Assembly (NCBI GenBank): GCA_036971475.1
Contig: JBAIZL010000376.1
Location: 5,711,001 to 5,775,000 of the forward strand
DNA: 64,000 nt
Direction of reading: 5' to 3'
DNA from: Prosapia bicincta
Taxonomy: Eukaryota; Arthropoda; Insecta; Hemiptera; Cercopidae
Shown: one piece after another, positions 11,820 to 21,798 of the stretch
Layout of the letters: each line of letters begins with the position of its first letter
Position numbering within the stretch: the first letter of the stretch is position 1
The notes under the pieces: generated by a model
Told to the model about the DNA's origin: nothing
Seen by the model: only the letters and a program-made list of their open reading frames with translations
The model's database searches: none
Made by a program: the position numbers and the translations under genes

Positions 11820-12890
11820 CATTAACTACCCCTAAGTGTCCTGTAAGTTAGCGGTGAGTATAGGGGTAGTTTTGGTTGATACAGGGGGTTGGTATTGGGT
11901 TGTTCGTAGTCATTGGAGGGGGTTGGTTAACGTTTGGAGGGGTTGTTAAGAGTAAAGGGTAGTTTTTGGAAAATAATATAACCTAACCTAACCCCTCTCC
12001 TATGTGTGTTGTGCGTTAGGAGTGGTTGTTAGGTAAGTTTGAGGGATGCCCCGGGGGTTGCTCCAAAAGTGGGTTTGGGGTAGGGGTAGTTTTTGGAAAA
12101 ATCTTTGAAAAAATGTGTGTTGTGTGTTAGGGGTGAGTTTAGAGTGTATGTTGGTTAGATATGGGGGTGGGTTCACCCTGGGGTAGTTTTTAATAATATA
12201 TGAAATCGCCAAAAAAATGATCGGTTAGATCAAATGACCAAAGTTTCAACTAAACAACTGTATGGGGTATGTTTAGAGTGTGTGTTGGTTAGATGTGGGG
12301 GTGGGTTCGCCATAGAGGTTGTTTTAAATAATATATGAAATTGCCAAAAAATGATCGGTTAGATCAAATGACCAACGTTTCAACTAATTACTATCTTACG
12401 CTACGTTTAACCGACCAACTTGCACGCATATCAACCTACCAACAATTACGTTGATTGCAGATAACCAACAGTCTTTGCGGGAATTGACCAATCACATCGC
12501 AAGGGCTCGGTAGTGCTGTCAAAACCAAGTCACTTAGATGGCCTGTAACCTACCCCTAAATGTGTTGTGTGGGTCACGGGGATAGATGTCATAGAGTCCT
12601 AACCTAACTCACCCTTTATTGTTGTATGTGTATGGGGTGTATGATGGTTAGATGTGGGGTGGGTCCAGGGGATGGGGGTAATTTATAATAATATTATATG
12701 AAAGCAACAAAAGAAATGATTGGTTTAATTAAACTACCAGCGTTTCAACTAAACAACATTGAAACACTGTCTTACGTTAAGTTTAATCGACCAACAATTA
12801 CGTTGAATTTGAATAGTCAACAGGCTGTGCGGGAATCAACATATCACATTGCAGGGGCTCGGTAGGCTCACTCCTAACGGACGCAGCGCA
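11820..12890 (+). repeat. Outer terminal block of array B
   Basis: Repeated units of roughly 110-120 bp carry 'GGGTAGTTTTTGG', 'ATATATGAAATTGCCAAAAA' and GATCAAATGACCAACGTTTC. They recur at about 12060-12240, 12240-12390 and 12640-12800. The block mirrors 7211-7812. The open frame at 12212-12000 on the minus strand is a product of this repeat and is not a gene. Confidence 0.65.
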
Positions 12891-15070
12891 TGCGGTCTCA
12901 GTAAGACGTGTAGGCTTATATACTATGTTAATCCAACATGCATGATAGCCCTATATAGTATGTTAAACAAATATGCGTGTAAAACTACATAGACTTATAT
13001 ACTATGTTAAACCAATATGTATGATAGCCCAAATACTGTGTTAAAAAAATATGCATGTAAGCCTACATACATACTATGGTAAGCCGACATGCATTAATCC
13101 CTAAATGGGCCTACTATAAGGCCTACTATGTCGGTGAACCACTGGTCAAAGCCTTTATGATCTGAGCTATACACACATTTACACCTCTTCTATCAGGAAT
13201 ACCTCTATTTAGGTATTTTCAATCAGGAAGAGCCTCAGGCAGGCAACCGTAAAGTTCATATAGGAAGTACTATATGGTATAGTTACCAATGCATTCCACC
13301 ATAGCTATGTAAAGGCAGCTACCAATGCATAACCTATCACGACCAAGTAGGTGATGGTCAACAAATATTACAATATAATTAAAAAGTCACGCAACCTATA
13401 TACATACAGTGTTAAGTCAACATTCATGTTAACCTATATAGGCTTATATACTATGTTAAGCCAGCATGCAATATACTTTAAATAGCCCTATATACTGTGG
13501 TAAACCAATATGCAGGTTAACCTATATACATCCTGTATTAAACCAATATCTCCGTTACACACATAGGCCTATATAATATGTTAAACAAGCATGCATGATT
13601 ACCTATATAGTGTGTTAAACAAATATGCTTGTAAACCTACATAAATACTATGCTAAGCCAACATGCATGCTATCCTACATAGGCGCGTATACTATGTTAA
13701 GAGTACATACATGATAGCCCACATCCTGCGTTAAACAAAAATGTGTGTGCCCCTGCATACATATTATGATAAGCCGACATACATGATTCTCTAGATGGGC
13801 CTACAAATTATAATAAAAGACATTATATCCGATGCATAGCTTAACTAATCATTAATACATAATATCAGATGAGTAGCTTGCCAACAAATTACCACATACT
13901 ACCCGATACATAGCTTGGCTAATCATTAACACATAGTACCCGATGCATAACTTGACGAAGGGTTAACATATAGTATCCGATAAGTAGCTTGACTATGGCC
14001 GAACACATAATATTCAGTGCATTGCTAGGCTAATGGTTAGCACATAGTATCCGATGCGGAGCTTGACAATGGGTTATCACATAATATCCGATGTGCAGCT
14101 TGACTAGTGGGGAACACATAATATCCAATGCATAGCTTGACTAATGGTTAACACATGGTATCCAAATCATAGCTTGACTATGGTTTAACACAAAGTATCC
14201 GATGAGTAGGTTGATTACAAACTAACACATAGTATCCATTGCATAGTTTGGCTAATGGTGATCACATAGTGGCCGTTGTGTAGCGTGACTAATCTTTAAC
14301 ACATAATATCCAATGCATAGCTTCGGTGTGGTTTAACAAATAGTATCCAATGCATAGCTTGACTATGAGTTATCACATAGTATCCGATGAGTAGGTTGAT
14401 TACAAAGTAACACATAATATCCATTGCATAGTTTGGATAATGGTTATCACATAGTATCTGATGCATAGCTAGGCTAGTGGTTAACACTTAGTAGCCGATG
14501 CATAGCCTGACTATGGCTAACACATAGTATCCGATGCATATATTGACTAGGGGTTATTACATAGTTTCCGATGAGTAGATTGACTACAAGTTAACATATA
14601 ATATCCAATGCTTAGCTTGGCGAAAGGTTAACACATAGTATCCGATGACTAGTTTGACTACAAGTAAACACAAAATATCCAATGCATGGCCTGAGTATGG
14701 TTTAACACATAGTATGCGACTATGACTATTGTATCCGAGTATCCGATTAGATTGACTAATGGTTAACACATAATATCCGATGCATAGCTTGACTACAAGG
14801 CAACACATAATATCTGATGTGTAGCTTAGCTACTACTATGTTAACACATAGTATCTGATGCATAGCTAGGCTAATGTGTAACACATAGTAGCCGATGCAT
14901 AACATGACTAGGGCTAACACATAGTATCCGATACATAGATTGACTATGGGTTTTCACATAGTATCCGATGTGAGGCTTGAATACAAGTTAACACAATATC
15001 CAATGCATAGCTTGGGTAATGTTCAACATATAGTTAACCTACATTCTGTGTCATGTCAATATGTATGTAA
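12891..15070 (+). repeat. 44-bp then 37-bp tandem blocks of array B
   Basis: Positions 12891-13805 hold degenerate units with 'CTATGTTAAGCCAACATGCAT', trimmed here. Positions 13806-15070 hold about 33 units of 36-38 bp with 'ACACATAGTATCCGATGCAT' cores, the longest run of this unit in the window. A segment at 13140-13290 mirrors 5280-5400. Two minus-strand open frames here (14487-14296 and 14808-14584) encode only repeat-derived peptide and are not called as genes. Confidence 0.7.
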
Positions 15071-15169
15071 ACCCACATACTATGTTAAGCCGACACACAT
15101 GGTTTCCTAGCTGCGTACATGCAAGGGGCTTCCCAAACTTGATATACAATCGCTGTAAATACTATACCA

Positions 15170-16185
15170 CTAAACAGGTTAATCATCAGGTACTAGACAA
15201 AGAATTATGGTAATGCAAGAGTAGCCTTAAGTGTAAACCACACCCTGACAACAGATAACTAGCCTGACAACGGATACATAGCTAGACAACAGATACTTAG
15301 CCTGACATCAAAAACATAGTCTGACAGCAGATACCTAACGTGACAACAAATACATGGCCCGACAACAAATACATAGCCTGACAACAGAGCTAGATCAAAT
15401 GACCAACGTTTAAACTAAATAACATTGAGAAAACTGTATTACGCGAATCTTAATCGAACAGCATACATAAAGATCAAACAAACACATTTACACCAAGTTC
15501 TAATAGGCTATGACGGTTACATCTAGATCAACGTTTCAGCTAATCAACGTTGAAAAGCTTACGCTAATCAACCATCATTTACACCTAGTTGAAATGGGTT
15601 ATGGTTAGTGAAGGCACTGGCAAAAGCCTTTATGATCTGAGCTTTAGACCTTAGACATAATTATAGCTACCAACGCATACAAAAATAGCTATGTAGAAAC
15701 CGTTATCCGCTGGTCAAGGTCTTTACACATATTGTCTTATATTCTAGGTATGTTGTATCAACTACAGCGTACTGACTAAGACAACAGTTACGTAAATACC
15801 TCCATCAAATCTTGGGTAAAGCTACCCTGGAGACAGGCCCTAGGTTAATCCACCCTGGAGACATGCTTGAGGCCAGGCAGCAGGCCTCAGGTAAAGCCTC
15901 TCTGAAGTCAGACCTTATCAATATCTACAGCTACGTACAGGCAACTATTATTGCATACCCTGTCACAATAGCTACGTAAAGTCCCATATGAAGGCATTAC
16001 CTATAACAATATGTAAGTAAAAACTGTTACAAATCCATGACCAAAGTATATAGTTACTCAAAGAACTCTATCAACACATAGTCAGAGCCAATTTCTACGA
16101 ACAGACATCTACCATGGCCTAAGACGGCAGTTACGTAAAAACCTATATCAATCCTTACCCTATCAGAATAAATCAGTGAAGATAG
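15170..16185 (+). repeat. 20-bp, AACGTTTCAAC and TTTACC blocks of array B
   Basis: The 20-bp block with 'CTGACAACAGATAC' (15240-15390) is followed by the GATCAAATGACCAACGTTTA block (15391-15800), a few TTTACC units in reverse sense (15801-15910) and a 'TAGCTACGTAAAG' block (15911-16185). Order and sense match 200-945 of array A, and mirror 2410-3450. Confidence 0.65.
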
Positions 16186-17395
16186 CTTAACTTACATTCC
16201 TCCTGTATTAAGCCAGTATGCATGTTACCCTACATAGGCCTACACCCTGTATTAAGCAAAAATGCACGTTACCCTACATAGGCCTACTTACTGTGTTAGT
16301 CCAATATGCATGAAATTTACACAAATCCTGTATTAAGCCAATATGCATGATACGGTGCATAGGCCTACATATTGTGCTAAGTCAATATGCAAGTAAACCT
16401 TCATAGAACCGCATACTGTATTAAGCAAATATGTATGTTACCCTACATTGGCCTACATTCTGTGGTATGGAATTATGCATGTAAATCTACATAGTCCTAC
16501 ATACTGTGTTAAGCCAATAGGCATGTAAAACTACATTCCTCCTGTATTAACCCAATATATATGTTACAATATATAGGCCTACATACTGTGTTAAACCAAT
16601 ATGCATGTACACCTAAATAGACCTACATCTTCTTTTAAGCCGATATGCATGTTTTCCTACAAAAGCCTACATAATGTGTTAAGCCGGTATGCATGTAAAC
16701 CTACATAGGCCTACATCCTTGTGTTAAGCCAATATACACGTTACCCTAGATACATCCGGTAATAAGCCAATATGCACGTTACTCTAAATAGGCCTACATA
16801 CTGTGTTAGTCCAATATGCATGTAAATCTACACACCTTCTGTATTAAGCCAATATGCATGATACGGTACATAGGCCTGCATATAGTAATAAGTCAATATG
16901 GAATATTATTATTATTATTATTATTATACACAGAGTTCGACAAATAAAATTAATTTTTAAAACCTTTACAGTAATATTTTTGTTTGCCAGCACCCGACCG
17001 CGATAGCGCACTCACTCTGATTATATCAGCATAACCGCAGCAAATGACGTCAAACAAATGTCGGTCAAGATGGCGTCTAACAAAATGTCGTTTAAGATGG
17101 CATATGTAATATTGGTTAACAATAGGTATGTCATATGTATACGTTACCATCTGTATAGAATTAACTGTCTTATGAGTACTGTTGCCTGTATAGTTTTGCC
17201 ACCTATACTTACTTCAACATTAGTCCATATACAAGGCAATCACAAGCAAAGCCTTAGGCCTTAGAGCAGTTACATACTTGTGTTATGTCCTATGACCATG
17301 TTCTGACGTTATTCATGTGATTCTCATTTCAAACAGTATTTATCTTTTACCCCCGAAGAGGAGTATCGCGTCTTCTCATCTACAGGGGCATACTA
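16186..17395 (+). repeat. 44-bp block and centre segment of array B
   Basis: Positions 16186-16900 are 44-bp type units like those at 985-1800. Positions 16905-16925 are a (TTA)n run. Positions 16960-17395 match the array A centre (1860-2150), including ACCTTTACAGTAATATT, AAATGACGTCAAACAAA and a 'TCTACAGGG..CATACTATGA' end. After 17395 the sequence no longer resembles array A and becomes the 3' region of the gypsy element. Confidence 0.65.
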
Positions 17396-17930
17396 TGAAA
17401 CTGGCTTGTGTCCAGATTATCGAAGTCCAACTGATAAGTCTCCGTTGCTTCTGCTTTTAATGCAAAGTTCTCATCGTTGCGACCTTGATCGTTAGTATGC
17501 AAGTTTTCTTGTTTCATATTGCCCAGTCACAATCTGACCGCGTATTTGTTGTACAAGTTATTAAAATTCGCCTGCTATGTCTCCGCTGCTTCTTGATTTA
17601 ACCGGCTTGTTTGATCTAAGCAGTGGAGGTAGCTCGCCAATGTTTGCTCAATACACACAGACTTCCTGAATAATACTTTGTAATGTTTGGGATATATTGA
17701 CTTGGTAATTTAAAAGTTTTTTTTTCGGCTTTACATTTGTCCCTTTACAGATAAGTTGTCGGTCTAAAGTTTCGATTTAAGCTCCTTTTAAAACGTTAAT
17801 ACTTGCAAATTAATATTCTTGTTGTAACCCAGTTTGCAATCTTTTTGTACAGTCTTGCTCCTGCTTAATTTCGCTTATCGCTCGCGTACTGGCTCTATTA
17901 TTGAAGCAATATTCTAATTTGGCTTTTATG
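17396..17930 (-). other. 3' internal region of gypsy copy 1
   Basis: This follows the integrase tail on the minus strand. It has many stops in all frames and no recognisable domain, primer-like polypurine tract or LTR. It is taken as decayed 3' end of pol plus untranslated region, truncated at the junction with foldback array B. Confidence 0.5.
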
Positions 17931-18205
17931 TTTTTTGGTTCATGATAAGTGTAAAGTTCTCTTAATTTTATAAGGACCCTGGTACCTTAGAACAGCTTCT
18001 CTGTCTCGTTCTTAGACACATCTGATCTATTGTGTCTAGTGATTAGGACTAAATCACCCGGTTGAAATGACGTCTCTCGGCAGTTTATATTTTTTATAGC
18101 AGCATGTCTTTCTCCCACTGTCCTGATGCGATCGAATACATTCTGTAATGTCTCTCTTTGCGTCGCTTGGTCCGCATTTCTACAATCATCTGGCAGAAAT
18201 CTCTC

Positions 18206-18271
<66 letters not shown>

Positions 18272-18954
18272 ACTTCCCCATGGTGTACCTGGATAGGTGA
18301 ATATCCAGTTACCTCATGGAGATTGATGTTAATTACCTGTTCCATATATGGTAGGTATCTCATCCATGATGACTGCGCTTCATGACAATATATCCTAAGA
18401 ATCCTGCCCAGATCTCGGTTTATTCTCTCAGCATGATTTACTTGTGAATGCCTGACCGGAATTAATGTATGCTCAACACTATTATCGTGCATCCATAAAC
18501 TCCATTGTCGAGACGTAAAGGCCGATCTGAAATCTGAGAGTATTCGCCTAGGCTACCCTATTATCTGAAAATAATGCGACAGTTTGGCGACTGTACTCGT
18601 CGTATTTGGGCGCTTGACTGCATATAATTTTACTAACTTTGAGAATACGTCTACTACAACTAAAATGTGCCTTGCACCTCCTGTGCTTCGGAGCAAAGGT
18701 CCTAAAAAATCGACAGCAACCATCTCTCCCGGCTGTTGTGTTAAAATGGGTTTAGTCCTTGCTTGCAAATATCGATTTGTTACTTTTGCAAACTGGCAGA
18801 TCCGACATTTCCTAATGACATCCATGACTTGTTTATTTATACTCTTAATGTAAACATGTTTGTTTACCATTTTAACAATTTTATTTTTTCCTAAATGTGC
18901 ATACTGTTTGTGTACATGTTCTATAAATGGAACAATATTTTGTTTTGGCATCAC
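17931..18954 (-). pseudogene. Gypsy integrase (broken)
   Basis: Retroelement integrase, which joins the cDNA to the genome. Reading from 18954: an HHCC-type zinc domain (H15, H20, C50, C53; HVHKQYAHLG...CRICQFAK), then the core with VAVDFLGPL (first catalytic Asp, D82), an in-frame TAG at 18555-18553, LSDFRSAFTS (second Asp) and NHAERINRDLG (catalytic Glu). All three acidic residues are thus recognisable. A (TA)n run at 18208-18267 interrupts the domain after GEVP, and the correct frame downstream (ERFLPDDCR) is shifted from the one entering it. The C-terminal part FQPGDLVLITR...YQGPYKI, typical of the integrase C-terminal domain, ends with further frame breaks. Non-functional. Confidence 0.9.
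18208..18267. repeat. (TA)n microsatellite inside integrase
   Basis: About 30 TA dinucleotides lie within the gypsy integrase coding sequence. It reads as alternating Ile-Tyr in both directions, which creates spurious open frames on the two strands. Confidence 0.98.
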
Positions 18955-19034
18955 AACCTTCGTTCTATTGTTTACAACTTTACATAATACATTGTTACAA
19001 ATTTTATAATGAATAAAATGATTTATTTGATTTA

Positions 19035-19470
19035 TTATATGAAGAAGCTTAGGTTCTTGCTTCTGGACTTGCCAATCTCCTTAAACATTTTTTGTATGAT
19101 TGTAGGGCATTCTATCTTAATTTGTCCTATTTTAATTACATTTAAACCCTTTTGCCCGCTATTGTTCCCCATATTAGTTTGATACATCCGACTTATAGTG
19201 TCACAAGGAACGTTTTCTTTACCCGGACAGTGTCTCATTTTTGGCTGATATTCCTGTATCGCAAGAATCCACCTAGTTATGCGTGCATTGGTATAATTGC
19301 ATGAATAAAGAAACTTTAGTGCTTTGTTGTCTGTAATGATAGTTAATGGGGCCCCCACTATCAATGGCCGAAACTTCCTTAGGCCATGTACGATTGAAAA
19401 AAGCTCCTTTTCGCACACTGTATATCCTAATTGCGCCTGTATAATTTACAAATCCTAAGAATGATTGCAA
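19035..19470 (-). pseudogene. Gypsy RNase H (internally deleted)
   Basis: The connection after RT begins LQSFLGFVNY (19470 onward), the usual thumb/connection motif of gypsy RTs. It is then cut directly to a sequence reading, in another frame, as CEKELFSIVHGLRKFRPLI, VGAPLTIITDNKALKFL and RWILAIQEYQPKMRHCPGKE, which is the latter half of a gypsy RNase H. Roughly 100 or more residues that normally lie between these motifs, including the first catalytic Asp, are missing. The deletion point is near 19445. An in-frame TAA separates it from the RT frame (PKNKK then stop). Non-functional. Confidence 0.85.
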
Positions 19471-20307
19471 TTATTTCTTGTTCTTAGGACTAGGAAAATC
19501 GCGAATAGCTTGTAGCTTATATGGGTCAGTTTTTACCTCTTTCTGGTCAAAAATGTACCCGAAAAACTTCACTTCCTGTTGGCAGAACAATGTCTTATTG
19601 GGTTTTATTGTTAAATTTCCCTCCCTGAATTGGGAAAATATTATATGCAAGTGCTCCAGGTGTTCCTCAAACGTCTCCGATAGACATAATAGGTCGTCAA
19701 CATAGGCTAATATGTTGTCGCTTAATTCCACGCCAAGTGTTAAATCGACTGTTCTTACTAGGGCCGCTAGAGAATTCTGTAAACCGAATGGAACAACCTT
19801 AAAATTGTACACCTTATTGTCGAATAAAAAGCCGGTATATTTCTTTGACTCGTGTGTCAATGGTGCTTGCCAAAAACTTGATGTCATATCGATCTTCGAA
19901 ATATACCGCTTATTCCTTCCCTTTCTTAGGATGTCGTCTATACTAGGTGCACTTTCATAATCGGGTACAGTTATCTCGTTTAATTTCCTAGCGTCTAAAC
20001 AAAGTCGAACCATATTGTCTGATTTTATGACAACAACCATAGGATTAACATACGGCGTCCTTGACCTTTCAATTATGTCATATCGGAGCATTTTATCGAT
20101 TTCTTCCTGAACCTGTTTGCGGAAGTTCATTGGAATAGGATAGTTCCTGTTTACAAATGTTGTGCCTTCCTTAATATTGAGCGCATGTTTATATTTATTA
20201 GATCTACCGGATTTTTCATTAATAACATCTGAATATCTTTTTATCAAGTCTTGTAACCTGGACATTTCTTGTTTATTTAATATACAGATATTATTTGTAT
20301 TTTTCAA
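19471..20307 (-). pseudogene. Gypsy reverse transcriptase
   Basis: Reverse transcriptase of the element, open for 278 residues. Motifs: YPIPMNFRKQVQEEIDKML (about 56-74), LCLDARKLN (102-110), SKIDMTSSFWQ (137-147, catalytic Asp in motif A), FGLQNS (174-179, usually FGLxNAP/S), AYVDDLL (201-207, the two catalytic Asp of motif C) and FFGYIF near the end. This is the best preserved domain of the copy. The frame ends at a TAA where the family normally continues into SFLGFVNY, so a nonsense substitution is likely. Upstream, 20308-20409 has no open frame continuity with the linker. Confidence 0.9.
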
Positions 20308-20409
20308 CTTAACCGTATTCAGTTTAAAATATTTTTTTTCCGTTCCGGTTTTCTTTCTGCGCTTCGCGTTACGCCATTGTGCATAACTTCTGTATTTTAT
20401 TTTTGTTTT

Positions 20410-20688
20410 TTATTTATTGTTACTTGGTTTATTTTTGTAATTTTGATACTTCTGAGATTTACCTTTATATTTATTTTTAGCGAACAATTTGGACTTTGTT
20501 TCTAGACAAGATTGATTAGAATTAAAATGCTTCGAAATTCCTGCTTCGTCTAACTGATCAATCTCCCGACAATTAGGTCTTTCCCTAACTTGTTGGAATT
20601 TTAATTGTTTCGGCTTGTAGCCATTTTTATTTAATTCGTCGAATCCTCCCTCGTCATTATTTAATTTGTTGTAGGTTTGGTTACCCAT
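20410..20688 (-). pseudogene. Gypsy pol linker between protease and RT
   Basis: A 92-codon frame, overlapping the end of the protease frame by 8 bp, encodes a Lys/Asn/Gln-rich segment (KPKQLKFQQVRERPN, KNKYKGKSQKYQNYK). No known fold. It is the spacer between protease and RT, split from both by frame breaks. Confidence 0.6.
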
Positions 20689-21796
20689 TTTTTGCTTTGT
20701 TTAAGTCCGTTAGCTTACTTGATTCTGTTCTTTCACAATTTAATAATTCGATCTCCCTTGAATTTTCGCTTACTTTGTTACCTAAATTTTTGGTAATCTC
20801 GTTTGTAACTTTTGTCGTTGACAATTGTTTTAATTTTATGGTTTGCTCCCCGCTTGCATCGTTGGAACATATTAAATTTCGAGTTATATTTTTGTTTACA
20901 GTTTGTTTACATTCTAGTTCGTCACCACCTAACTCGCACAAGAACCCATCTTCCTGACCCTTGCACATGAATAGCCCCCTCTGCTCGCTATCCACTAGCG
21001 GACCCTCCAATGTCGGCTCTTCAGGTGTTAATTTGCCGTCGTTAATTGGTCCGCCTATATTAGGCGATTTTATTATATTTACTTTCTGTTGCCCGCTTGT
21101 ATCGTCGGAACATAATAAATTTTTGTTAATATTTTTGTTTACTGCCTTCCTAATCTTATTGCATCCTATCTCTTGTCTTAAATTGTCTTTGTTATTATTT
21201 GATACTAGAAACTCCTGGTGCAGCAGATATCCATCAATCTCATACGTCATAAATGATCTCTCCATGTTTATTCGGGTTTTTAACGCAGACAAAGTATTTG
21301 CTCCCAAGATCAGGTCAACCCGTAGATTGTCCACTATCAAGAAAACAAATTCCTTTGTGTGTCCGTTTAATGTTAGAGGTAGCATCGTTTGCAATTTGAC
21401 TCGTTTACAGGTTGACCCTAATGCTGTGACTATCGCTACGTTAGCTATAGGTAGCTCATAGAATAGATTCCCGTTTTGTTTTAGGGCTATGTATTTTTCT
21501 GTTTTAATCACAGACATTTGGGCACCTGTATCAACTTGGGCAATTAACTTATGGTCTTTAATTTCGCACTCTATCACTGGACACTGGTCTACATTCTCCA
21601 GTTTTATAACCGAGTCAATTCCTTCCTCTAACAAATCGTCCCTAATAGACGTGGAAAAACCGCCTAGGCTAATCTTATTATGATGGTAAACCGGCTTTTC
21701 CTTTGATCTCTCGCTCTGAATTATTTTTGACTTTTTATTGCCTCGGATCTCTAACCTGGTTAACGTATCTCCCTGATTGTTGCCAGAGATCCTCAT
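20681..21796 (-). pseudogene. Gypsy aspartic protease region
   Basis: Open for 371 residues. Around residues 86-95 it has IAQVDTGAQMSVI, the DTG active-site motif of a retropepsin. At 163-169 it has ILGANTL, the second conserved strand (usually ILGxDxL). The last 170 residues are an Asn/Lys/Thr-rich extension containing two near-duplicated segments, each with NKNI..NL.CS.D.SG (about 214-240 and 298-318). The frame begins just after the gag stop. The acidic partner of the ILGxD motif is replaced by Asn, seen in both copies of the element. Confidence 0.85.
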
Positions 21797-21798
21797 AT

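Larger units (their letters stand above)
11820..17395 (+). repeat. Foldback array B (mirror image of array A right arm)
   Basis: Block order on the plus strand: AACTACCCCT/GGGGTAG terminal units (11820-12890), 44-bp units (12890-13805), 37-bp units (13806-15070), 20-bp units (15170-15390), the AACGTTTCAACTA block (15391-15800), TTTACC units (15801-15910), the 'GCTACGTAAAG' block (15911-16185), 44-bp units (16186-16900), centre segment (16900-17395). This is the order of array A read from 7812 back to its centre. Divergence from A is considerably greater than between A's own arms. It stops abruptly at 17395 against gypsy-derived sequence. Confidence 0.75.

Noticed and set aside
14296..14808. 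Two Cys/Tyr-rich minus-strand frames resembling small secreted peptides
   Set aside because: Each repeats the same dozen residues at the 37-bp period, so they are products of the tandem repeat.
13806..15070. Regular repeats of about 37 bp, superficially like a CRISPR array
   Set aside because: Units are contiguous with no unique spacers, divergence is spread across whole units, and the window is clearly eukaryotic.
17396..17930. Possible envelope gene or 3' LTR of gypsy copy 1
   Set aside because: No open frame, signal peptide or similarity to the LTR at 25976-27946 could be found.
19478..21683. Several plus-strand open frames of 70-166 codons
   Set aside because: Antisense shadows of gypsy protease and RT, which show family motifs on the minus strand.
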